Shown here: positions 8,358 to 16,949 of the stretch, piece after piece | How the letters are laid out: the number at the start of each line of letters is the position of its first letter | How positions within the stretch are numbered: the stretch's first letter is position 1 | Source of the DNA: Lachnospira rogosae | GTDB taxonomy: Bacteria; Bacillota; Clostridia; Lachnospirales; Lachnospiraceae | Reading direction: 5' to 3' | NCBI RefSeq assembly: GCF_040096455.1 | Contig: NZ_JBBMER010000002.1 | Span: 360,024 to 424,023 of the forward strand | DNA length: 64,000 bases | Program-made: the position numbers and the translations under genes | Notes under the pieces: model-generated | Database searches by the model: none | The model's input: only the letters and a program-made list of their open reading frames with translations | What the model was told of the DNA's origin: nothing

Positions 8358-8567
8358 TTAATTTATCGCTATCACCTTATAATCCTGCTCCTCCACAGCC
8401 TTCTTAAGTACCTCATCATCAACTTCCTTTGCAAGTGTCACGACAGCCTCATTCTTCTCGTGGCTTACAACTGCCCCGCTTACACCGTCAACTGACTCTA
8501 ATGCCTTCTTTACTCTTGCCTCACAGTGTCCACACATCATACCTTCAATATTCATTGTCTTTGTCAT
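8358..8567 (-). other. Possible internally initiated CopZ-like chaperone inside copA
   Basis: The C-terminal HMA domain of CopA begins with an in-frame ATG at 8567 preceded by AAGAGGA with 7 bases spacing. The product would be 69 residues with MMCGHC, exactly the size of free-standing CopZ copper chaperones. Translation from here is inference; the alternative is that only the fused domain is made. Confidence 0.4.
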
Positions 8568-11030
8568 TTTATTATCCTCTTTTCTTTTATTATTAATATC
8601 CTGTGATGTAATATTATTCACAGGGCTATTATCAGTATTGTCTGTTGTCTTAACAATAAGACCCTTTCTGGCAGCTTTCTTTTTGTATACCTCATCTCTT
8701 GCTGTGTCATATATCTTTACAAGATTAAGCCTTAAAGCATTAGTCACAACACAGAAGCTTGAAAGGCTCATCGCCGCCGCACCAAACATAGGATTCATCT
8801 CCCAGCCAGTCAGATGTATCCACACACCTGCTGCAAGTGGAATTCCTATTATATTGTATATGAATGCCCAGAACAGGTTCTCGTGGATATTTCTTATCGT
8901 CCTGTGGCTGAGCCTGATAGCCGCCGCAACATCACTTAAGCAGTTCTTCATAATAACAACATCTGCTGCATCAATCGCCACGTCTGTTCCTGCACCAATC
9001 GCAATACCTATATCTGCTGATGTCAATGCTGGTGCATCATTAATTCCATCACCAACCATTATTACTTTGCCATACTTCTTAAGACGCTGTATTTCCTTTT
9101 CCTTACCGTCCGGAAGAACTCCTGCAATAACCTCATTAACACCTGCTATCTTTCCTATCGCATTGGCACTTCTTTCATTATCACCTGTTATCATTACAAC
9201 ATAAAGACCCATATCCTTTAATTCCTTTATGGCTTTAGGACTGTCCTCTTTTATTGTATCGGCAACAGCGATAATTCCTAAGAATTCTTTATCTGTTGCA
9301 AAGAACATAGGTGTCTTTCCATCGCCTGAAAGCTCGTAGGATTTTTTTATATATTCTTGTGGTATTGTTGCCTTTTTGCTTATATAATCTGCATTACCGC
9401 CGTATAAGCTGATTTTATCAGAAATATCTGCACTGTCCGCCTCAAATGCTTTAATATACTGTGCACTGGCTTCAAGCCCATTTCCTGCAACTGCATTTGA
9501 TACATCTATTGATATAATATCTGAATAATCATTCTGCTTTGCTGTATAATCGTAATTCACAACAGCTTTAGCAAGTGGATGCTCACTTCTTGCCTCTAAC
9601 AGCTTCGCTATTGATATAAGCTTGTCGTCAGTAATTCCATCTGCACTTACAACATCAGTAACTACCGGTTCACCAGCTGTTATTGTACCTGTCTTATCAA
9701 GGGCAGCAATCTGCATTTTACCAGTCTGTTCAAGTGAAATGGCTGTCTTAAACATTATACCATTCTTAGCACCAACACCATTACCAACCATAATAGCAAC
9801 TGGCGTTGCTAGTCCAAGTGCACAAGGACAGCTTATAACAAGCACCGATATTCCTCTTGCAAGTGCAAATCCAGCACTCTGTCCGGCTAACAGCCACACT
9901 ATAATAGTAACTGCTGCGATTCCTATTACTACAGGCACAAATACTCCTGATACCTTATCTGCTATCTTTGCAATAGGTGCTTTAGTTGCCGCCGCATCAC
10001 TTACCATCTGTATAATTTTTGATAAAGTTGTATCCTCACCTACTCTTGTTGCAACACATTTTATATAACCTGATGTGTTAAGAGTTGCCGCTGATACACT
10101 GTCACCGACATTTTTATCGACCGGGATACTCTCTCCTGTGAGGGCTGACTCATTAACCGCACTCATACCCTCTATAATCTCACCATCAACAGGAATATTC
10201 TCTCCTGGTTTTACAACAAATGTATCCCCTTTGTGAACCTGTTCTACCGGAACAACCTGTTCATTACCATCAATAACTACTGTCGCTGTTGTCGCCGCAA
10301 GCTTCATAAGGCTTTTAAGTGCATCTGTTGTCTTTCCTTTTGAATGGGCCTCAAGCATTTTACCTATTGTTATAAGTGTAAGAATCATTGCCGCTGACTC
10401 AAAATAGAATTCGTGCATATAATGCATTACACCATCCATATCCATACGCACCTGTGCATCAGTCATCGCAAATAAGGCATATGTGCTGTATAAAAATGCT
10501 GCACCAGAGCCAAGTGCTACAAGCGTATCCATATTAGGTGAGCCGTGAAGCATACTTTTAAAACCACTTATAAAAAATCTCTGGTTAATAACCATAATTA
10601 TTATTGTAAGAAGCATCTGTATAAGTCCCATAGCTATATGGTTATTCTCAAGTACACCTGGAAGCGGCCAGCCCCACATCATATGTCCCATACTGAAATA
10701 CATAAGTATAAGCAGAAATACAAGCGATGCCACAAGTCTTTTGGCAAGCTTAGGTGTTGTTGTATCTTTAAGCGATTCCTCAAGTCCTGCTATTGTTTGA
10801 TTGCCTTCACTTTTACTACCTGAACTTTCTGAACCTCTTATGCTTGCACCATATCCTGCATCGGTTACTGCCTTTATTATCTGCTCGTCTGCGGCTGCAC
10901 CCTCAACGCCCATTGAATTAGTGAGCAGACTGACTGAACAGCTAGTTACACCAGGAACCTTGGATACAGCTTTCTCAACTCTTGCCTGACACGCGGCACA
11001 GGTCATCCCTGTAACATTGTATTGTTTCAA
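8358..11030 (-). CDS. copA: Copper-exporting P1B-type ATPase with an HMA domain at each end
   Basis: 890 residues. The start is a TTG at 11030 behind GGGAGGAG; no in-frame ATG fits. N-terminal HMA metal-binding domain with MTCAAC (Cys11, Cys14), eight membrane helices, the actuator TGES motif, the intramembrane CPC (SCPCALGLATP), the phosphorylation motif DKTGT and the hinge GDGINDAPAL. CPC plus its neighbours CsoR and an HMA protein point to Cu(I) export from the cytoplasm. Unusually, a second HMA domain with GMMCGHC is fused at residues 822-890 behind a Lys/Asp-rich linker. Third gene of the CsoR operon, about 40 bases after the HMA membrane protein. Confidence 0.95.
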   Translation of the reverse strand: MKQYNVTGMTCAACQARVEKAVSKVPGVTSCSVSLLTNSMGVEGAAADEQIIKAVTDAGYGASIRGSESSGSKSEGNQTIAGLEESLKDTTTPKLAKRLVASLVFLLILMYFSMGHMMWGWPLPGVLENNHIAMGLIQMLLTIIIMVINQRFFISGFKSMLHGSPNMDTLVALGSGAAFLYSTYALFAMTDAQVRMDMDGVMHYMHEFYFESAAMILTLITIGKMLEAHSKGKTTDALKSLMKLAATTATVVIDGNEQVVPVEQVHKGDTFVVKPGENIPVDGEIIEGMSAVNESALTGESIPVDKNVGDSVSAATLNTSGYIKCVATRVGEDTTLSKIIQMVSDAAATKAPIAKIADKVSGVFVPVVIGIAAVTIIVWLLAGQSAGFALARGISVLVISCPCALGLATPVAIMVGNGVGAKNGIMFKTAISLEQTGKMQIAALDKTGTITAGEPVVTDVVSADGITDDKLISIAKLLEARSEHPLAKAVVNYDYTAKQNDYSDIISIDVSNAVAGNGLEASAQYIKAFEADSADISDKISLYGGNADYISKKATIPQEYIKKSYELSGDGKTPMFFATDKEFLGIIAVADTIKEDSPKAIKELKDMGLYVVMITGDNERSANAIGKIAGVNEVIAGVLPDGKEKEIQRLKKYGKVIMVGDGINDAPALTSADIGIAIGAGTDVAIDAADVVIMKNCLSDVAAAIRLSHRTIRNIHENLFWAFIYNIIGIPLAAGVWIHLTGWEMNPMFGAAAMSLSSFCVVTNALRLNLVKIYDTARDEVYKKKAARKGLIVKTTDNTDNSPVNNITSQDINNKRKEDNKMTKTMNIEGMMCGHCEARVKKALESVDGVSGAVVSHEKNEAVVTLAKEVDDEVLKKAVEEQDYKVIAIN

Positions 11031-11069
11031 AATGTATCATCTCCTCCCTTAATCTGTTAAGCACATTAA

Positions 11070-11432
11070 TTATATTGTCTTAATATCTACTACCTTAAAA
11101 TCTAATCTTTCTATAGTTCTTCTTATTAAATCATCATCAACAGGCTTATCAAGCTGTATTGCAGCTGTCTTTTTCTTTAAATTAACTTCACAGGCCGCTC
11201 CATCTATTCTGTTAATCTGATGTTCTATGCTGTTCTTGCAGTTATCGCAGTGCATACCCTCAATTGTTACAAGCTTAGTTGCAATTATGTCACCTGCAAG
11301 CACTTTCTTGTCCTCTTTCATTGTTCCACCGCTGCCACAGCAGCCGCCTTCTCCTTTGCCGTGCTTTATGCCGCTTTTTACTGCAAATATTACTATAATA
11401 ACTAATACTACAATTATTATCGCTGTTCCCAT
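11070..11432 (-). CDS. Membrane-anchored Cys-rich HMA-domain protein
   Basis: 120 residues. One N-terminal membrane helix (residues 2-18) is followed by a Gly/Cys-rich turn GGCCGSGG, then an HMA fold with the metal site GMHCDNC near residue 60. The front part resembles the short FeoB-associated Cys-rich membrane proteins. It probably hands Cu(I) to the CopA pump at the inner face of the membrane. GAGG precedes the start at 11432. It lies between csoR (14-base gap) and copA in one operon. Confidence 0.8.
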   Translation of the reverse strand: MGTAIIIVVLVIIVIFAVKSGIKHGKGEGGCCGSGGTMKEDKKVLAGDIIATKLVTIEGMHCDNCKNSIEHQINRIDGAACEVNLKKKTAAIQLDKPVDDDLIRRTIERLDFKVVDIKTI

Positions 11433-11446
11433 ATATACCTCTTTTC

Positions 11447-11755
11447 TTACTTCATAAACTTCTGCATTGTCATAATAAGTTCATCAACTACCTCATCATC
11501 ACCATTCTTTATGTCATCAACTACGCAGGTCTTAATATGATTAGAAAGTAATGCTTTATCAAATGCAGTAAGCGCCGCGTTAGCGGCAAGTGCCTGATTA
11601 AGAATATCTATACAGTAGGCATCATTCTCAACCATACCGTATATTCCTCTTATCTGGCCTTCTATCCTTTTTAATCTGTTAAGAAGAAGCTTCTTCTCTG
11701 AATCACTTCTTTCTTTCATCTTGCTGCCACAACAGCATTGTTTATCTTCTGCCAT
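11447..11755 (-). CDS. csoR: CsoR-family copper-sensing repressor
   Basis: 102 residues, all-helical DUF156/CsoR fold. A CCCGSK stretch opens the protein. The RLKRIEGQIRGI DNA-binding helix is followed by the conserved YCIDIL cysteine and HIKTC, giving the Cys-His-Cys set that binds Cu(I) in CsoR. Metal binding releases DNA. It is the first gene of the csoR - HMA - copA operon, and a palindrome fitting a CsoR site lies in its promoter, so autoregulation by copper is expected. Confidence 0.92.
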   Translation of the reverse strand: MAEDKQCCCGSKMKERSDSEKKLLLNRLKRIEGQIRGIYGMVENDAYCIDILNQALAANAALTAFDKALLSNHIKTCVVDDIKNGDDEVVDELIMTMQKFMK

Positions 11756-11805
11756 TCAACCACTCCTTTCGCCTGCTATATTACTGTGTTAATATCATCA
11801 TCTAT

Positions 11806-11834
11806 AATATATACCCCCTGTGGGTATTTTGCAA
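11806..11834 (-). promoter_or_regulatory. Promoter with embedded CsoR operator
   Basis: On the minus strand TTGCAA (11829-11834), 17-base spacer, TATATT (11806-11811). The spacer is filled by the palindrome ATACCC-CCTGT-GGGTAT (11811-11827), which has the G/C-tract inverted-repeat form of known CsoR operators. Repressor bound there would block polymerase directly. Confidence 0.75.
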
Positions 11835-12032
11835 GGATAATTTTTCTCATTTAAGGCATTTTAATTTTAAAATGAATTCTATCAGAATTCACTATTACAC
11901 AAAAAATGTGTATCCGTCAGATAACTACCCAATTATAGCTGCCTGTCAGATACACACTTTACTTTTAATATTCTTTTTTCTGTTATTTTCCTGTACAAGG
12001 ACTATTAAAGTCACAGTACAAAATTGCCTCTG

Positions 12033-12899
12033 CTATTCTGTTGTCCCTTTCCAGCCCGCGATATCACTGTCACTAAAAGCATAATCAAGAGGCCTTTTAT
12101 ATATTTGCTCATAAGCTGCTTTCTTCTGCTCATAATCTTTTTTCATCATATCAAAGCTGTTATCACGCTCATTCTTTTCCGGGTCTGGATATATAGGGTC
12201 TAATATGTGAAGAACATACTTAACTCTTTTAAATTCCTCTGTATCATCCTTATCCATATCTTTCATCTCAACAAAGCACGATATAATCGGAACATTAAAC
12301 TTGGCTGCATAAAAGTATGCCCCCCTCTTTGGTGGACGAGGCTTTCTGTAATTAAACCACATTTCCTGCTCTGGATATATAAGAATATACTCTTTCTTAT
12401 TAACAAGAAGGTTATTAAGTGTTCTATAAAAATGTCTTTCCATATAATCCTTATCTTTGCTGACTGGAATTTCATCTGCATATCTCATAAGAAAACCAAG
12501 AAAACCTTTCATTGCAAAGTTAGTATCCTGACTTACGATAAACATTCTGTATCTTCTTGCCTTCTTAATTCCATATCTTATAATCGTTGTATCAACAGGA
12601 TTAAAATGATTACTTGTTATAATAGCTCCTGATTTAATATGTTTAATCTTCTCTGCACCTACAACCTTTGTATTAGCATTAACGCCAAAAGTTATAAAAT
12701 CAACAATTCTTCTTGCAAGCCAGTTCCTGTAATGATATGGAATTTCATTACGCTGTTTTACATATTTGCCAAGAAGCTTTTTTCTTCTTGTACTGTCAAG
12801 TTCCGGATCGCCGATTTCTACTTTGTCATTAAACCTTCCGTTATCTGCCGCATTTTTAATATTAGCAACAACTTCCTTCTTGCTTCCACCTATTATCAT
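12033..12899 (-). CDS. PlsC-type lysophospholipid acyltransferase
   Basis: 288 residues. The acyltransferase block I is SNHFNPVDT, a normal HX4D catalytic motif (around residue 105), and the later block YPEQEMWFNY takes the place of the EGTR motif. No clear membrane-spanning start is seen, so it may attach to the membrane surface. The family moves an acyl chain onto a glycerolipid hydroxyl. Its ATG overlaps the stop of the GT8 gene upstream (ATGA), so it is tightly coupled to a glycosyltransferase, hinting at an acylated glycolipid or glycan as product. Confidence 0.85.
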   Translation of the reverse strand: MIIGGSKKEVVANIKNAADNGRFNDKVEIGDPELDSTRRKKLLGKYVKQRNEIPYHYRNWLARRIVDFITFGVNANTKVVGAEKIKHIKSGAIITSNHFNPVDTTIIRYGIKKARRYRMFIVSQDTNFAMKGFLGFLMRYADEIPVSKDKDYMERHFYRTLNNLLVNKKEYILIYPEQEMWFNYRKPRPPKRGAYFYAAKFNVPIISCFVEMKDMDKDDTEEFKRVKYVLHILDPIYPDPEKNERDNSFDMMKKDYEQKKAAYEQIYKRPLDYAFSDSDIAGWKGTTE

Positions 12900-13864
12900 A
12901 ATCTTATCTTTTCTCCACTTTCAAGCACTTTTCTAAATGTTACTTCTGTATCTGCATTAGCTCCTGCTCTTCTGAAAAGATCAGCCATATGCTCTTTATC
13001 CTCTGCCTTCTGTTCATCTGAATAATTCTCTTTGCTCTTAACAATGTCTTCATAATAAACAGAACGTTTAGCATAATCCCAGAAATAACTCTCGTACTGA
13101 ATTCCGTCATAACACCAAGGCTTATCAAATAAATTATAATGAATTATCTTAGGTGATGGATTCTCAGGCTTGTTTCTGTTAGGCATTGCATCCCAGCAAG
13201 ATTCAAGATATTCTATCTTACCATAGCACATAGAATTAAGATAATCCTGATCTGGTGCAATACAGTCAAAATGATACTTATTAAGAAGATATAAGAAATG
13301 CTCTGCAAGCTTAGCCTCTCTTAAAGCCTTCATATTCATAAGAAGCATACCTGAATTAAAGTAATCACCAAGCTTTAAACCAAGAGATTCTGTCATATAT
13401 CTTTGCAGTTCAGGAGCATCATTAACCGAACTATCTTTGCACACTCCTATAAGATTGCCGTGCATATCTGTATCATAAAGCTCTGATATATCGCCAGGAA
13501 CAACTATATCACTGTCTATATATATAGCCTTATCATATTCCGGATACATATCTGGAATAAATATTCTGAAATATATTGTCATTGTGAAATAATCTGAACG
13601 AAGTCTGTTCTCAATTCTGTCTGTTATCATATCAAGGCTCTGCTTCATATACTTAAATTCCATCTCAAAATTAGGATGATCCTTAACCAGTTCAGCAAGA
13701 TTATTTCTATTCTCCTCATTAAGCTCCTGGTAAACTACTATTATCTTGTAGTTTCTGTCCTTTGAAGCATTTTCAATAAGTGATATTAATGCAACATGCA
13801 GATATGGTGCATATGCATCATCAATTGTAAAAAATATTGGTATTATCTCATTCTTGTTAATCAT
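12896..13864 (-). CDS. Glycosyltransferase family 8
   Basis: 322 residues from the ATG at 13864 (TGGAG 7 bases ahead) rather than the upstream in-frame ATG. GT8 features: the N-terminal IIPIFFTIDDAYAPYL strand, the metal/nucleotide DxD as YIDSDIVV near residue 105, FNSGMLLMNM and the late HYNLFDKPW segment. GT8 enzymes transfer glucose or galactose with retention, typically in LPS, teichoic-type or glycogen-primer synthesis. Acceptor unknown. It sits between another GT8 and a PlsC-type acyltransferase. Confidence 0.88.
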   Translation of the reverse strand: MINKNEIIPIFFTIDDAYAPYLHVALISLIENASKDRNYKIIVVYQELNEENRNNLAELVKDHPNFEMEFKYMKQSLDMITDRIENRLRSDYFTMTIYFRIFIPDMYPEYDKAIYIDSDIVVPGDISELYDTDMHGNLIGVCKDSSVNDAPELQRYMTESLGLKLGDYFNSGMLLMNMKALREAKLAEHFLYLLNKYHFDCIAPDQDYLNSMCYGKIEYLESCWDAMPNRNKPENPSPKIIHYNLFDKPWCYDGIQYESYFWDYAKRSVYYEDIVKSKENYSDEQKAEDKEHMADLFRRAGANADTEVTFRKVLESGEKIRL

Positions 13865-13966
13865 ATTAATTCTCCATTCCAATTATCTTTATTATTTTAA
13901 TTATTTTAATATTTTTATTTACATATTTTAATTTCATTAATCTGTACAAATACTCATAAATAATAA

Positions 13967-14812
13967 TTATATTTCATAGCTGCCAAGCTCTGCCAAAGCA
14001 TTTTTGTATTTATTAAACAATACCTCGTATTCTTCTCTTGGGATTTTCAGCACCCCAAATACTTCTTCTGTCTGCCACGGCTTCACTGTTTCTGTCCTGA
14101 CATAAGGAAAGAACTTAAAATGTGTTGTAAAATGCTGGAATACTGTATCACTGTGAAGTCTTCTCTGGTCGTTATATTTTCTTTCACATATTTTCTTGTT
14201 AACCGATAGCTTGTTAAGTGCCGACTGGTCTGGCATAAACATCTGCTTTGAAGTACACATTTCACGGCATTTCTTTAAAAGTCCTGTCTTCTTTAACTGT
14301 ACCATATTCATAAGAAGCACTCCCGAGTTAAGATAATCTCTTTTAAAAATGTTCTTTCTAAAAAACCAGCTTCCGTAATAATCAAGAACTCCAGCTATCT
14401 CTACATTTTCCATATTCTGATAATAAAATTCTGTAAAATCTTTTCTGCATATTATATCAGTATCAAGATACAACAGCCTGTCTGGAAGCTCTGCTATCTC
14501 ATCTGCAAATAATCTTAACATACAGCATGGCGTAAATCTTGTCGACATATTGGCAAGAGGCACTTCTTTATTGAATAAACCGGACGTATCAATAAATTTA
14601 ATACGAAGCCTGTTATCATATTTCTTCGATAATTCTGTATTACAATAGTCAGAAAGTCTGCCATCTATCGGCTCATAATGCTTATCATTAACAGACATAT
14701 TAAGCGTTAATACATATACATCAAGGTCTTCTTTGGTGTGTTCCAATAATGATATAACCGCTATAAGAAGCCCATTCTGTATATTCTTATCTCCACAAAA
14801 CAATATATTCAT
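13967..14812 (-). CDS. Glycosyltransferase family 8, second copy
   Basis: 281 residues, clearly related to the GT8 gene next to it but shorter and with a different start (MNILFCGDKNIQNGLL). DxD motif YLDTDIIC, followed by the conserved LNSGVLLMNM and FMPDQSALN. It lies 21 bases after the second acyltransferase and 103 bases before the other GT8, so the four genes form one co-directional set: acyltransferase, GT8, GT8, acyltransferase. Confidence 0.87.
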   Translation of the reverse strand: MNILFCGDKNIQNGLLIAVISLLEHTKEDLDVYVLTLNMSVNDKHYEPIDGRLSDYCNTELSKKYDNRLRIKFIDTSGLFNKEVPLANMSTRFTPCCMLRLFADEIAELPDRLLYLDTDIICRKDFTEFYYQNMENVEIAGVLDYYGSWFFRKNIFKRDYLNSGVLLMNMVQLKKTGLLKKCREMCTSKQMFMPDQSALNKLSVNKKICERKYNDQRRLHSDTVFQHFTTHFKFFPYVRTETVKPWQTEEVFGVLKIPREEYEVLFNKYKNALAELGSYEI

Positions 14813-14833
14813 ATCTGTAATCCTGCAATGCTA

Positions 14834-15619
14834 TTACATAACATTCTTTCTTTCATATCTTATATATTCATAATCGCTAAGATGACTTCGCGACTTCATA
14901 ACTTCATATACCCTATCGTGAAGCATCTTCTGGTTATCCTTTATTCCTGCACCTGTGTCTGGATAAAACGGTCCATCAATATACACATTGACCTTTGGTC
15001 TTTTTATAATGTTCTTAAGAAAATGTCTATGCGTATATGTTGTCGTCATCACATACACCGGTTTATTAAGCTCCGCTGGAAAACGGAATGACGTCTTCTC
15101 AAATGGTCTTATCTGTGTATAATACGGCCAGACGTGTGCCTCAGGATATATAATAACAGGATGACCCTGCTCAATGTGCTTCTTATACGCTTCTGTAAAC
15201 TTCTTATACTGGCTTATGGAATCCGGAACAGGAAGTGCACCAAGCTCTGGAAGTATCTTACCTATAACGGGTATTCCATAATTGGCCTGGCTTACTATTA
15301 CATATACTCTCTTTCCTACACACGCAAGTGCTGGTATTACAACATCTCCTACAGGCTGTGTGTGATTGGCATATACAAAATAGCCATCTTTCTTACACTT
15401 CTTTAAAAGCTTTCTATTCTTGTAGCTTATATTAAAAAATAACTTACAGCATATGTAACCTATAACTATTGCCAATACATATATAACCATTGAAGCCATT
15501 TTAAATAATAAGCTGTTATTTATCCATTCGTAATTAGTCTTTAACTTAAAACTCTGATTGTGGCTTTTAACAACATCATCTGTGTATGAACTATAATATA
15601 TAGTTCTGTCAGCCTTCAT
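14834..15619 (-). CDS. PlsC-like acyltransferase with a spaced HX5D motif
   Basis: 261 residues from the ATG at 15619 (GGAG about 11 bases ahead). An upstream in-frame extension to 15721 lacks a ribosome site. A membrane segment (about residues 37-58) precedes the acyltransferase domain. Block I reads NHTQPVGD, which places five residues between His and Asp instead of four; block III is YPEAHVWPYY, close to that of the other acyltransferase in this cluster. It probably acylates a lipid-linked product at the inner membrane face. Confidence 0.8.
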   Translation of the reverse strand: MKADRTIYYSSYTDDVVKSHNQSFKLKTNYEWINNSLLFKMASMVIYVLAIVIGYICCKLFFNISYKNRKLLKKCKKDGYFVYANHTQPVGDVVIPALACVGKRVYVIVSQANYGIPVIGKILPELGALPVPDSISQYKKFTEAYKKHIEQGHPVIIYPEAHVWPYYTQIRPFEKTSFRFPAELNKPVYVMTTTYTHRHFLKNIIKRPKVNVYIDGPFYPDTGAGIKDNQKMLHDRVYEVMKSRSHLSDYEYIRYERKNVM

Positions 15620-15888
15620 AATATTATCATCTCCAATCACTATCTGCTTTATAGAATAAGATATAAAGCAAAAAGCTACAATTTGTTGTATTGTACCCCT
15701 CTGCAACCTGTTTGTCAACAAAATGTAGAGTTAATACTCCAAAATGTAGCTTTAATATCTTTCAATATAGTTCTAATTATTATATTGCATTCTCTTATCA
15801 CTATGTGATATAGCTTTCATTACTATATAATATGATTTTAATACTGTAATGCACTCATTATATTATATACAATTAAACAGCTATTCAA

Positions 15889-16833
15889 TTACACATTTTC
15901 TTCAATCCATTCATATAAATCGCTGAATATATCCTCACGGTCTGTTTCACTGTGAAGTTCGTGTCTGTCATCTTCATAAAGATAAAGTTCAACATTATCC
16001 ACATATTTAGTATACATTTTAAATGCCTTCTTTACACCCTTACCATAATCTCCTACCGGGTCTTCAAGTCCTGATGCAAATAATACAGGAAGCTTATCCG
16101 GTGTCTTTGCTATATTCTTCTTATCAATATCATATTTAATAACATTTAAAAATCCTATATACGCATTGGCTGTGAACTTATAAGAACACTTAGGGTCGCT
16201 TAGGTACTCATCAACTATCTTAGTATCCTTAGTAAGCCAGTCGTTAGCTGTCCTGTTGTCCTTAATTCTCTTATTATATGCACCGAACATAATCGTATTA
16301 AGGAGTTCACTTCTATATCTTTCTCCCCTTACAAGCTTCGCAATATGTGCAAGCTTAAGTCCGCTGTCAACAACTGCCTTAGGCTGGTTGCCTGTTCCTA
16401 AGAATATAACCCCGTCAAGCTCATCTCCATATATGCTGGCATATTTTCTTGACATATATGAACCCATACTATGACCGATAAGAACATATGGAAGGTCTGG
16501 ATAATTCTTCTTCATTATAAGTGTAAGCCTGTGCATATCTTTAATTAAAAAGTCTGCACCATGATTACCCTTGGCAAAATATCCCAGATCTTCATCACTA
16601 TTAACTGAATCTCCGTGTCCTAAATGATCATTACCTGCAACTACAAAGCCTTTGCCTGTAAAGTATTCTGCCATCTCTTCAAACCTTTCAATATGGTCTA
16701 TCATTCCGTGTGCAATCTGTATTACACCTACAGGCTTCTTATACACGTCACTGTCCGGATACCATATAACCGCGTGGATATTACATATTCCGCTAGAAGA
16801 CTTAAACTGTTTATCTTCTCGTTCCTTTGGCAT
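15889..16833 (-). CDS. Alpha/beta hydrolase, monoacylglycerol lipase-like
   Basis: 314 residues, strong AAGGAGG start. Serine-aminopeptidase S33 / lysophospholipase-type fold: HGMIDHIERFE near residue 38, the nucleophile elbow GHSMGS, the Asp in GLEDPVGDYG and the closing His in DDRHELHSE. Cytoplasmic, no signal. Substrates in this family are mono-acyl lipids or small esters. It sits next to the acyltransferase / GT8 cluster on the same strand, which fits lipid turnover, but it is about 170 bases away and may have its own promoter. Confidence 0.85.
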   Translation of the reverse strand: MPKEREDKQFKSSSGICNIHAVIWYPDSDVYKKPVGVIQIAHGMIDHIERFEEMAEYFTGKGFVVAGNDHLGHGDSVNSDEDLGYFAKGNHGADFLIKDMHRLTLIMKKNYPDLPYVLIGHSMGSYMSRKYASIYGDELDGVIFLGTGNQPKAVVDSGLKLAHIAKLVRGERYRSELLNTIMFGAYNKRIKDNRTANDWLTKDTKIVDEYLSDPKCSYKFTANAYIGFLNVIKYDIDKKNIAKTPDKLPVLFASGLEDPVGDYGKGVKKAFKMYTKYVDNVELYLYEDDRHELHSETDREDIFSDLYEWIEENV

Positions 16834-16949
16834 ATTTAAAACCTCCTTTTATCTGATATTTTTATTTAATATTGCAATTTCATATACTGACTTATACTAT
16901 CAATATTATTATCTGCTATTAATAATTACCAAAGTGCTGCTCATAATGA

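Noticed and set aside
8217..8495. 92-codon plus-strand frame over copy B and the copA end
   Set aside because: It overlaps a structured repeat and runs antisense to a clear copA coding region.
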